Part shown: positions 53,757-64,000 of the stretch, one piece after another
How positions within the stretch are numbered: position 1 is the stretch's first letter
How the letters are laid out: the number at the start of each line of letters is the position of its first letter
Source: Prosopocoilus inquinatus
Taxonomy: Eukaryota; Arthropoda; Insecta; Coleoptera; Lucanidae
Reading direction: 5' to 3'
Assembly (NCBI GenBank): GCA_036172665.1
Contig: CM069874.1
Location: 51,070,707-51,134,706 of the forward strand
Length of the DNA stretch: 64,000 bases
Notes under the pieces: model-generated
Told to the model about the DNA's origin: nothing
Seen by the model: the letters and a program-made list of their open reading frames with translations, nothing else
Database searches by the model: none
Position numbers and translations under genes: made by a program

Positions 53757-56244
53757 GTCAGCTACTACCGATGAGAAGTTAGCAATAAAATTCCAGCAAT
53801 AAAATTATGAAATTTCAAAACGCTGCCAGCGCTAAAATAACGATCACAGATCAATAACAATTAATCTATTACAAAGAGTATAATGTGTAGATTCCCCTCA
53901 TATGAAGAAACTGAAAAAAGATTTGATATTAAGTTAACTATAACTATTTAAACCAGCATAAATCATTATTCATATATCGCACCAAAACAATTGCTTTCAC
54001 TGAAAATTTTGACGTCGTCATAAAGCAAACATACATATCTATTTAATAATGCCTTCAGAAAGTTTTAGCTAGTTGATTTGAAGTAATTAGAAATTAATTA
54101 AAAGTGGCGCTCGGACCAATGAAACAGTACCAATTTCAAATGTTCATAACTTTTCTCAGAGAACTTGCATAAAAATTCTGTTTGCAGAATATTAAAGCAC
54201 GGATCGAAATCTATCGTTTAAACCACCCTCTGAGTTTTACCCAGTTGGTTTGAAATAATTAGAAATTAATAAATTGTGACGTTTGCAGCAATAAAAGAAA
54301 ACTTTACTTTGCGCTTTGTGAATTATGGCCAAGGTCTGAAGTTTGCATTGAGTACACAGGGTGTTCAAAGTTTTTGTTATAGGCACACAACAACTTCGTT
54401 ATTATGGAAGGTACGAAGTCGTTCAAATTGGCAAAAATATACTGCTTTTACTCAAGATTAGTAATTAAGCATTGTCCATGCGTAAGCTGACCGGATCAGT
54501 CAGATTACGGTGGAATTCTCGATATGTTCTTCTTCTGATGAGGCCTCAATTAGGGCCGAAATCGCTATGAGAACCCTGTTGCAATTTAGCTGAATTGTAG
54601 CAGATTTTTAATGATTTTTTTTAATGATGAGTACAAATATCGCAATAACTCCTTTATTATTTGTTCTGAGGTTAAGTAGTAAAGAGTACTTTATATTTAG
54701 AATTTACTATTCTTTCGTTTCACAACAAAAAATACGGAATATTTCATTAAAGAAAAGTTTACATGTGAAGATATGAGAACGCGATGCGTAATTGTTTTTT
54801 TGGTATCGCCGCTTAATTGTGGGTTCATTGTTGCTGATGATTTGAACGATTTCGTACCTTAATAATTATGAAGTTATTGTATGTATACAGTGTTTCCCAA
54901 AAGTAACGGATAAATTCTATAAAATGGTTAAGAAAAGGAAGAATTCTCAGGTCGATTTTTATTTTTAAATCATCATTTGAGGATGTAATTTTCAATCCCC
55001 CATCTCTAAGCTATAACAACCCCAACTTTAAAAATTCAAGTAGCAAAGTACTTCTTGTGATAGCTCGTTAAATAACACTTTTAATGCTGAAAATTTGTTA
55101 AAACTTGCGGTTTATATTGGATTTTCTCTTAATTCAGAAGGGCATTATTCGAATCGTGAATCGATATTTTTATCTCCAACCATCTTTTCTATTTGCAAAT
55201 TTTTCTTCTTCCCACATATTATTTGTGCATCATAGTATTTTTATTTAAGCTTTAATCATTCGCGATTACTGAGAATCACTGGGACACACTTTATATTGGA
55301 AACTTTGATCCCTATACGGAATGTTTAAAAATAACTCGGCACTATTGCAAACTATTTTATTATTAAAGTTACAGATACAATTAAATTAGCAAACTAGTAG
55401 TATCTTTCGTCCTGATTGCAACGATGCATTCAAAAAAAAAACAATTGAACATCGCATTTATGAAATAAAGGGAAAAGAACACTTTTTTTAATAGAACACC
55501 CTGTATATTATTTGATCAATCGATAGAGAATAAAATTCTGAATTAAAATTATTCTTTATCATTTTATCGGAAATTAATAAATAAAGAAGATATTTTGATT
55601 TTTTACAAATTCATTAAGATGGCTGTGTTTCAAGAACAAAACATTTGAAAACCGTGCATGTATTTGAAAACATTAATTTTGGTTTATTTGCTTATTATAA
55701 AAGGTGTTTTTGTCTGACTTTTGTAAAAATCTTTTAATAACAAGAATTCCTTTTGTTTGTACAAATCTCGATTTTTTTAAGTACAAAATAATTCAGAAGG
55801 GACAATGTAAAGTTAATATTATTTTACTCTTGTCAATGTCACAACTTATTACTTTGTAATAATTGGTACTGTTTCATTGGTCCGAGCGTCACTTTTAATT
55901 AATTTCTAATTACTTCAAATCAACCGGCTAAAACTTTCTGAAGGCATTGTAAATAGATATGTATGTTTACTTTATGACTACGTGAAAATTTTCAGTGAAA
56001 GCAATTGTTTTGGTGCGATATATGAATAATGACTTATGCTGATTTAAATAGTCATAGTTAACTTAATATCAAATATTTTTTCAGTTTCTTCAGATGAGGG
56101 AAATCTACACATTATACTCTTTGTAATAGATTAAATATTATTGACCTGTGATCGTTATTTTAGCGGTGGCAGCGTTTTGAAATTACATAATTTTATTGCT
56201 GGAATTTTATTGCTAACTTCTCATCGGTTCAGCTACTTTACTCT
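53757..56244. mobile_element. Inverted-repeat element, TIRs about 380 bp, 2.5 kb
   Basis: 53757-54138 and 55866-56244 are inverted copies with small differences (for example CACTGAAAATTTTGACGTCG against CGTGAAAATTTTCAGTG in reverse, and GCTCGGACCAATGAAACAGT in both). The 1.7-kb interior holds other element ends: ACACAGGGTGTTCAAAG at about 54355, TACAGTGTTTCCCAAAAG at about 54893 and ACACCCTGTATA at about 55498. It also holds a degenerate hammerhead. No transposase found, and the outer boundary is approximate. Confidence 0.72.
54526..54574 (+). ncRNA. Degenerate hammerhead ribozyme-like motif
   Basis: GTTCT and AGAAC can pair as helix I with a bulge. The core is CTGATGA, stem II GGCC(T)/(G)GGCC with loop CAATTA, then GAA, and a short helix III ATCGCTAT. 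The base at the cleavage position is G, which blocks cleavage in known hammerheads. Probably the relic of another Penelope-like end. Confidence 0.45.
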
Positions 56245-57264
56245 ACCCTAGCCGTCACTTTCTTTAATTACTAAAATCAGGTGTTTAAGTATGGTTATGA
56301 TTAAACCACGACAGTAATTTGTAATAGGTTTAACGCACGCACTGAAAGCAGTCCGTATATTCGAAACCCAAGAAATTATTCTTGTTTAACAGAAATAAAT
56401 TTTACAACGTCTCTTTAGCTTTATTAGTTTACGTTTGCTATAAACAAAAGCGCCTGCGAAATTCTAACTCTACAATGCTTCTAATAACCACACCAAAACG
56501 CGTAGGAACGTTAAAATTCAAGCTGAATTTCAGATATTACATTTTCAGGAGGCAGAGGTAAACATTATTTAGTTTAACAATCGTATAACAACGGGTCGTT
56601 AGAAGACGTCCTCGGACGGCGAAGTAAACGTTTCGAAGCAAATTTGAGATGTTTATGCGCGATTACAGAAATAGATATGAAATATGCGGGCCGTATTTGG
56701 GAACGCGAGGGCGACGTTCAGAAAAAATATCTGGGGCATAAGGTTTTATTGTAACGTACATTAGATTCAAAAGTAAAATAAATAACAATCAGCCTGACAA
56801 GAAACAAAAATTTTTGAATGTCTCTTACCCAGTTAACCCGTTTATGGTAGTCGTATTTTTTAAAATACATGTTTATGGAAATGGGACTGTTTTAATGTTT
56901 GTGTTTTTATTTACTTTTTTTTTATTTTTATTTTTGAAGCGGTATATAGTATGTAAAACATATTATTTAACTTTCCTGTTGGAAAGTTATTCATATTCGT
57001 AACTTTTGGAGTTACACTGTTAACGTGATAATTGAATTGGAAGAGTAACGCCCCAATTACAAGTTTTTTTCTTTAATTAAAGCACGTGCTGTCAGATCAA
57101 TCCTAATTGGATTTTCACATCAATAAGCAAATTTATAATTAGCGGATTAAACAGATTATCATCAATTTGTTCAAATTCAAACTATTTTCACATGTTTGAA
57201 ACACATTTTCTCTAGGCAGGTAACGTTTGCTTTTTATTTCAAGATTGTCTTTTTTTCTAATATA
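56245..57264. other. Spacer, no gene recognised
   Basis: A+T-rich with a slightly GC-richer patch near 56590-56720. No element end or exon recognised. Confidence 0.35.
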
Positions 57265-58588
57265 CAGCGTGTCTCTAGACCTATGTCATTAATTGAAACC
57301 ACAAATAGTGGTCATAAAAGACGCAAAATTTGTTATACAACTCAGATAGACTGCTCAGATAGCAATAATAACGCAGATGAAAATTATTTTAGTTTTTCGT
57401 AGAAATTGTTTGAGGGTCGCTGAATGCAGCTTAAATGTTCCGGCGGAGTTTGCTTTTCAACTCATCTCCGACGTTCGAGGCCATAAAAACACCTAATGCA
57501 CAGATATTTTACTTAAGGCAGGTCAAGTATCGTGTTTTTTTTTGTTAATTTTAAAAGCAGATAAATTTTGTAACTAGGTAAGTTCTTAATAGTTTAAAAT
57601 ATTAAGTACGTGTTGCATTAATTGATGATTAGTTTTGTGCTAATCCGTACTTTAACAATTAAATTAAAAAAAATTCAATCTAAAGGTGATCGAAAAAGTG
57701 GAAATTCGTACATCATATTAATTTGTAAATTGCCAATAATCAACCTACAATATTGATTACTAAAGTTTATTGTATTTGTACAGCAAAAATAAATTTGTTT
57801 CTTTATTAAAACTTCGAATAAACGACGAAATAAACATCTGCACTAGGCGAGAGCTTTCATGTCTTTATGGTTTAAGCCGACGCAGAAATTCAGGTTCAAT
57901 ATTATCCTTATAAAAACGTGTGTTTTGTGTTGAAATGTAAACAATTAATAAAACAGTTCGATTGAGAGCCAGCGAAGTTATTCAATCACTTATTTTGAAC
58001 CCATAGATTATTGTGTGCACAGGCAATCTAATTTATTTAAATTTTTATCATACACCAATTCTTGCTTTCTGTTTTTACAATAGGAATAGTTTCTGCTCTT
58101 GTAATACTTATTCTTCTATTAGTGCGATAATTAAAAATAATTTCACGCATTCTCAAAGCAGTTACAAAAACAAAAGCGTAGGACGATGTTTAATTACTTC
58201 AGCAAAAATCTAACGAAGATTGGGTACTCGCTTTTAACATATTTGTTATTGTCTATTACAAGGAGGTACGTAAACAAACGTTTTTACTTATCGCATGTTG
58301 AAAATACAAATAAACATGCCGATGTCCGCAAGTCGGATTCATATTCGTATACAATAAGACCTTGACCGAGTTCTTCTAAACGTAAATAAAAAATTTTATT
58401 GCGGTTTATTGCTTTTATCGCAATAAATTGCTGAAACAAGTTGTAAACCAAGTAGGGGTTTCAAAACAAAGAAACTACACTCGCTTGTGATAGATCACTT
58501 TTTCATTTTTGGGCAAAACATTTCAGATTAGGAGAATTAACGAGGAACTTACAGTTTCATTTAAAGACGAAGGTTTTAAGACACCCTG
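57265..58588 (+). mobile_element. Family X, copy 3 (both ends present)
   Basis: Starts CAGCGTGTCTCTAGACC after TA and ends AAGACACCCTG before TA. The first and last bases are inverted: CAGCGTGTC against CAGGGTGTC. This copy and copy 2 define the family at about 1.32-1.35 kb. No coding sequence. Confidence 0.88.
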
Positions 58589-59240
58589 TATAAAAAAAAA
58601 GATAATTGTCCTTCTGTATTATTTGTAAATATGATTCATTTAATATTGTGTCAATTTCTGCTTTAATTTGTGGTGCAAGAAAACGTAAATCCATTCTCAT
58701 ACAGAGCAATTTTATTATACGAGATTTTACTTTTATTCGTGCCCTGTTTTTATTTTAAAACGTTTTAATTTGATTTAGGAAGGCGCGTTCACAAGAAACG
58801 CCCATTTGCACTATGAAAATATAACAGACACAATTTTTGGGGCGACTGTGTAATCGAAAAAACATGTTGCTTCAGTAAACAGGCCGTCTTTTGTGACATA
58901 TTTTTAAACAAAGCCACTTGAAACGAAAATATTTTTAGACGGAGCCCTACGAATTTTAGAAAATTACTTCATTAGAAGACGAATTAAATGAGAAATTGGA
59001 AAGGCTGCTGCTTAACTCGTTACTAAAGCGAAAGTGAGTTTTCGACACAGCAAAAAATTAACAAAGAACTTGAAATAAATAACTAAACACTACATCTTTT
59101 TCTGTACCAATTCAAGGTTATAAAAGTAAAAAATTGTTATATGCACAGTTCTTAAATCTTACGATTTTATTTCATAACTTACTAATAAAAATATATTTCT
59201 GTTATACCGAGTGTCGCAATACGGGTGGCGACCGATGATA
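58589..59240. other. Spacer with an adjoining element end
   Basis: TATACCGAGTGTCGCAATACG at about 59212 looks like another TA-flanked terminus lying against family Y copy 3. No gene. Confidence 0.35.
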
Positions 59241-59242
59241 TA

Positions 59243-60121
59243 CAGGGTGTTTGGAAAATAAATGTAAAATTTTTAACCACAGTGCGCCGGCAGCACAAAC
59301 AACATGAGAAAATACAAAAAAAAATTGGTTTAACAAAAAGAAAATTCCTTTATCCGTCCCTTATTCGACGCTCATGAAATAACAAAAGACAACTTATGGA
59401 AGTTGCTTCTTTGATCGTAAACAGTAAACGTCGTGGGAATGACTAATTCGCAAGACACTTACCGAATATCACCTGCTGGAGGATCACATTCAAAAAAACG
59501 TCAGTATTACACATTTAGAAATGTTTATAACAATTGTTCGACATGGCGACCATCATTAGCGACATACAAACGAGCTCGGCGAAAAAGTGATTCTTGTGTC
59601 GTTTGCGTGTCAGGATTAGCGCAAATTCTGTCGGCGGCATTATGAATACACTCCTCTGAAATGCTGTTCTCTCGCCGTTCGTGAATTGCGGCATTTTAAT
59701 AAGTAATAACACTGTGTAGATAGTAATCATCTTTAACTTTAACTCGTACAATCACTTGTCACAAACTAAACTGTTGATCCCAAAGAATACGGAGCAATAA
59801 ATTGTGTGACATAATCATAAAAAATGAAGCAAAGTCTTTCGCTCCGCTACGACTTATTGCGACGTTAAAAACAACACTTTTATTGGCCTCTGGACTTCGG
59901 CAAAGGTCACTGCTCAATTGCACTCATATTTTTTGTTTCGATAAAATTTCCCTTTCTTGACCTACCTCAAAGACATAGACGTTCAATTATTTCTTGCCCG
60001 ATTTTCAACTGCGATTTTCTCGAAATGTGTAAAACTTACGGACTTGTGTAAGTTTAATCGTTCCCGTTTATAGTGATATATTACAGGTTTAAATTTCTGC
60101 ACTTATTTCACAAACATCTGG
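59243..60121 (-). mobile_element. Family Y, copy 3
   Basis: Left (3') end CAGGGTGTTTGGAAAATAA after TA, right (5') end complement of CCAGATGTTTGTGAAATAAG before TA. Inside on the minus strand, the ATG at 59694 starts MPQFTNGERTAFQRSV. In another frame NAADRICANPDTQTTQESLF and RRARLYVANDGRHVEQLL end at 59525. It is the same internal deletion as in copy 1, with an added frameshift. Confidence 0.85.
59525..59694 (-). pseudogene. Transposase remnant in family Y copy 3
   Basis: N-terminal 16 residues and C-terminal 41 or so residues of a Tc1/mariner-like transposase lie in different frames. In this copy the C-terminal part is longest, starting CIHNAADRICANPD, which helps recognise the family. Non-functional. 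Confidence 0.65.
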
Positions 60122-62285
60122 TACAGCAAACCGTAATACCTACATCTTCTGAAGAAAGGAAAGGTTTGGCGAGAAAGGTGAATATTAAATACATAACAAA
60201 GAAAGCCTTTGTTAGAAAATAGCTTCTTTATGCGTAAAAACTAATTGTTCATTCAACTCACAAGCGCTGGCTAGAAATATTCTTGGAACGTCTCCTTTGA
60301 GAATAATGACAATAAATGCAATATTATTAAACATAGGATTTAGATTAAATTAATAACAAAAATACATCGGTTGCAATTTAATTTTGATTACCAAAATTGC
60401 CATCTTCATTCAAGAAATTAATTACAAACTGAGGAAACTGAAAAAAAATTAAATAAACTTCATCGAGGAACAGAACGTAACTTGGACTTCATTAGGAGAA
60501 CCCTGAAGGTCGACTCCTTGTACAATCCCGCTCTACTTAAGCACTTTTCCCTTCCTATTTGTTACGCAAGTGGGGAATTTAATGCTTAAATTGTGTGCAA
60601 TATTACAGCTGTGGCAAGCCCGACTTCATTGTTCCCTGAAATGAGCCGTGCTGTGTGCATCTCAATTCTAGGAAATACTACCGACTCATTTCATTCTGAC
60701 GTTATACGCGTTATGATTACTTATAATATTATTTAATAGCAACTTAGTTTTTAGAAAAAAGCACTGCGTACTGAATATCCGAACCTTTACAAATAATTTT
60801 GGATTTACATTAACTAGTGTACTAGCAACACTAGTTTACTAAATATTTTTTTAAACAGGTAACACTTAAACAGAAACACAAAAACAACAAACGAACTTTA
60901 CTTTCGAACCGACACTAGTTTACTAAATATTTTTTTAAAGAGGTAACAGGAATACAAAAACAGCATATGAACTTTAAGTTCGAACCTACCTAGAGCGAAA
61001 ACGACAACTTAGGACAATAAACACAAAACTACCTTCTGTTAACCGCAGTTCTTTTTATATCTCATTAAACATTTCAATTATGGTTTCTTGCTTTAAAGAA
61101 TTTTTATAACATGTTTTATGTTATGTTGTTATTCCGTAATCGACAAAATGGAAGCAGAATCGCATCCTTCTCTCTCACCTCATGATTTTTAACTAATTTT
61201 GCTATCTATTTGAAGTCAAGCGTTTTTTTTTACTTGTATGACAACTGACGATTTGGCACGTTACTTAAAAGTGGGTTGTGAAAAGTTTGTCCGTTGTCAC
61301 GACGGAAACAATGTAAGCGAAAAACTTTTTAAAATTAGACGAGCAAAAAGCGAAATAAGTTAAAAAAATCATGAGTGAAATAGAACGTGATTATACGCCC
61401 AAGATGCACTCAAAGATCAATAGTTTTCGAACGCACCCCAGGTTTTTCTAATTGATTTTATTGTCTAAAAAAAAATTGTGATCACCTTTGATTCTTTATT
61501 ATTCAAGAGAAAAAAATATGCCGAGCATAGAATTTTAATTAATGTTAATTAAAAATATATATATATCTATTTCTTTTAAATTGATGAAATCAAAAAGAAT
61601 ATCAAATTTTTGGTTTTTTGAATGTTTTACACATTTTTATTACACTTTTTTTTGAAATTCGTTCGTCACATGTGATTGTTTTACCCTTTGCCTATCAACA
61701 TAATGCTTATTAGCATTCTTTTAAAATTAAACGGTATTTTATCGGCTGTGGAACTACTGGAAGAAGATGCTCAAAAAAGAGTAAGAGCCAAACTACACGG
61801 GCGGGTTTTCCGCCGCGTTAAACACGCCGCGGATTGCACGTCTGAATGAAAACTATGCTTACAAACTAGTGAAACTAGACGAACAAAATAAACATCGCGT
61901 TCCAATCGTCTAGTTTCATTCGTAAACATTCAAATGTTCGTAGAAAAAGTTCTAATTTCCCCTTGGAGGTCTGTACACTGTGTCTACACAATCAATTTTC
62001 TTGAAATATTAACATCAGCACCGCAAACTTCAATTTCATTAGAAACGGAAATGTTTATGGATGGATTAGGTTTACTCTTCAAGCTTTGTTGTACCACATA
62101 TATGGTTGTGTCCCCGTATTTTTGTCTGTCTCTGAAGAAAGTTGATTAATCTAAAATTTTGAATAGCAAGTAAAAGGATGGAATCTTTAGTTTACCAATG
62201 TTCACTAACAGTTTTCTTGAGAATTAAGAAAAATAGTTAATTCGTTGATGCTTGTTGTCAAACACTGAACGTTTTGATAAAGGAG
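60122..62285. other. Spacer, only a small tandem duplication
   Basis: No gene recognised. A tandem duplication lies at 60828-60988. A GC-rich text at 61800-61850 (ACACGGGCGGGTTTTCCGCC) and a nearby repeat of CGTCTAGTTTCATTC in two orientations may be element scraps. Confidence 0.35.
60828..60988 (+). repeat. Tandem duplication, about 80 bp x 2
   Basis: CACTAGTTTACTAAATATTT through AGGTAACA to CGAACCT/CGAACCG occurs twice in a row with several differences. Confidence 0.88.
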
Positions 62286-62524
62286 AACAATTGAATCGAT
62301 GAGTGCATAATGATGTTCACTTCAAATTTACTGTGTCGAGAAAACAACAAAATAACATTCTCTAAATTTTTATTTTAAGTAGTTATTAGCTTCAGTAGGC
62401 TTCATGTATCCTTATTTGAAAGAATTTTAATAATTCACTTAAAATAAAAGTCTAGAAAGTTGTCGTTTTCTCAAAACAATAAATTACTGAACACCATTAT
62501 GCATTCATCGATTCAATTGTTTCG
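62286..62524. mobile_element. Palindromic MITE (239 bp)
   Basis: Left half starts AACAATTGAATCGATGAGTG. The right end in reverse reads AACAATTGAATCGATGAATG. Both continue CATAATG-TGTTCA and run inward to a loop near 62400. No coding potential. Confidence 0.8.
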
Positions 62525-63085
62525 TGTACTATATTTAATTTCGTCTTTAACGTTTTTTCGGTCGCAGTTGGAATAAAAAACGGTTGAATTTTACGCCAAC
62601 TGGTCATAGTAGATTTGACAATGCACCTTGCTCCTCGGGAACGGATATTTTGAAAGAACTCAATTCTATAACTGGGCTGCAGTCAAAAAAGGGGTTGATA
62701 GTAATACTCTTTTAAAGTTCAACCGAGCTTTCGGAAAATTTATTTCTTTTATCAAGGTTTCTACAAAACAAATTTTTAAATTAATAATTAACACTAAGAA
62801 CAATTTCACAGGATTACTTACTCCTTAGTGAGTACAAAAGGTTAAACCACTAGTTATCATAATATTAAATTTCATTAAGAATAAGTTATAAGAATAAATT
62901 TTGAATTTTACATTTTTTGGCAGCTAAATTAATTGCGGAATTTAGAAAATTGAATCACGATAGAAAAATTGTTTATTCATTATTAGGTAATACGATGTAA
63001 ATTTTGAATTCCAACATCTTGATTGTCTTTCTTTTTAGTTTTAAAATTTAATAGGTAAGTATAAATACAACTAAGTTTCTCAATA
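62525..63085. other. Spacer, no gene recognised
   Basis: A+T-rich. An open frame at 62628-62828 is unidentified. This would contain the 3' untranslated part of the Penelope-like element at 63086, but no hammerhead-like core was seen. Confidence 0.3.
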
Positions 63086-64000
63086 TCAGTTCTTTTGTTG
63101 ATACTTTTTTTTATTACAAAAAATATGACACATTTCAATAAAAAGTCTTTGACTCAAAATTGGTTCAATATCTAAAATTTTTGCATCTTCAAAATTAATC
63201 TTATGGTCTTCATTATTGGCATGTTCAGATAAAGCACAAGCATTAGGTCTGAGTCTAATATCACTTTTATGAGAAATAATTCTCGAATGAAGAGTTCTTG
63301 ATGATTGGCCAATATAAACAGAATCACAATCATGACAAGGAATTTCATAAATAGAATTAATTTGTTTGAATTTGTTAAATGGATCTTTAACTTTTGTAAA
63401 AAGAGACTTGTTAATAAATTCTTAGTTGCAATCTGAATGTTTTTGTTTTTTAGTACTTTTATTAGTCGAGATGTAAGATTTGGTATGAATATTAAAGAAC
63501 TAAAAACTTTACCAACATTAATTGTTTGTGAATTATTATTAATTTGAGAAATAGGTTCTATTCTTTGTTGAGTATTGAAAATTAACTTATTTAGCATTGC
63601 AAAAGGATAGCTATTTTTTATGAGAATATTTTTTAATTTGTGCAAGTTTTTATTCAACAAAGAAGGATGCGAAATCTTTTCTATACGATTTTTTTAATCC
63701 TAAAATCATGTTAATTTTCATTTTATATGGATGACAAGAATGAAAGTTAATATAACGCCCAGAACTAATAGGTTTCGTGTACCAATCAATAACGATTTTA
63801 TTGTTTTCTGAACGAATAACTTTCGTGTCCAAGAAAGGAACACTCCTGTCTGTTTCCTTTTCAATAGGAAATTGAATATTAGGATTATAATTGGGGAACT
63901 ACGCAAATAATATCAACATATTTTTTGAGCCAAGGAATTTCAAATGATAACTTTGGTATGCATTCAATTAATAAATCATCCATAACATATTGAGATATAT
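63086..64000 (-). pseudogene. Second Penelope-like element, damaged (runs off window end)
   Basis: Minus-strand reading: LLIECIPKLSFEIPWLKKYV then D-I-I, where one Asp of the YVDD catalytic motif is missing. A stop or deletion follows near 63890, then FPIEKETDRSVPFLDTKVI, DWYTKPISSGRYINFHSCHP, a frame break near 63655, LLNKNLHKLKNILIKNSYPF, another break near 63415, and INSIYEIPCHDCDSVYIGQS. The last is the GIY-YIG nuclease, ending before the stop at 63086-63088. It is a different lineage from the element at 8860-10860 (low similarity in the same domains). Inactive. The RT fingers and palm lie beyond 64000. Confidence 0.85.

Overview
The window looks like nuclear DNA of an arthropod, most probably an insect. 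It is A+T-rich, has spliceosomal introns, and is packed with transposable elements (mariner, Tc1-like, hAT, Penelope-like, LINE, SINE and many small inverted-repeat elements). I cannot name the species. Very little of it is host gene sequence.

Host gene: three plus-strand exons form a coherent piece of a receptor kinase gene. They are an EGF-like exon (20788-20952), a transmembrane exon (40297-40454) and an exon that starts a protein kinase domain with a GEGCFG loop (40532-40694). Splice phases (1, 0, 1) and reading frames fit together. The intron between the first two is about 19.3 kb. The intron after the last is at least 23 kb, because no further kinase exon was recognised before 64000. 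Most of the window is therefore intron of this gene, filled with mobile DNA. A weak candidate signal-peptide exon lies on the minus strand near 11.5-11.7 kb.

Layout: 0-0.6 kb, open mariner transposase N-terminus (minus, cut by the window edge). 1.6-4.7 kb, repeat families X and Y (TA-flanked, ends CAGSGTGT). 5.6-6.3 kb, a small inverted-repeat element. 8.86-10.86 kb, a frameshifted Penelope-like element with reverse transcriptase, GIY-YIG nuclease and a hammerhead-ribozyme-like 3' end. 14.9-20.4 kb, a giant palindrome with arms of about 2.7 kb. 21.9-24.1 kb, a second palindrome. 24.4-25.7 kb, A-rich hAT-like DNA and a second Penelope 3' end. 26.9-32.6 kb, Y, a foldback element Z, and X. 32.9-34.95 kb, a block of different composition and unknown origin. 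34.96-37.14 kb, a complete hAT transposon with intact transposase, one short intron, terminal repeats and an 8-bp target duplication. 37.2-38 kb, a tRNA-derived SINE and a repeat. 41.4-43 kb, pyrimidine-rich tandem duplications. 43.9-50.4 kb, hammerhead-bearing repeats, a LINE endonuclease fragment, and a non-autonomous hAT-like element. 51.5-56.2 kb, nested inverted-repeat elements. 57.3-60.1 kb, X and Y copies. 63.1-64 kb, a second Penelope-like element running off the end.

Most notable: at least six sequences fold as hammerhead ribozymes by eye. They fall in three sequence types. One (minus strand 49323-49371) keeps the full core, a 7-bp helix I and a GUC cleavage triplet. All calls come from reading the sequence. 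No alignment, folding or database search was run.
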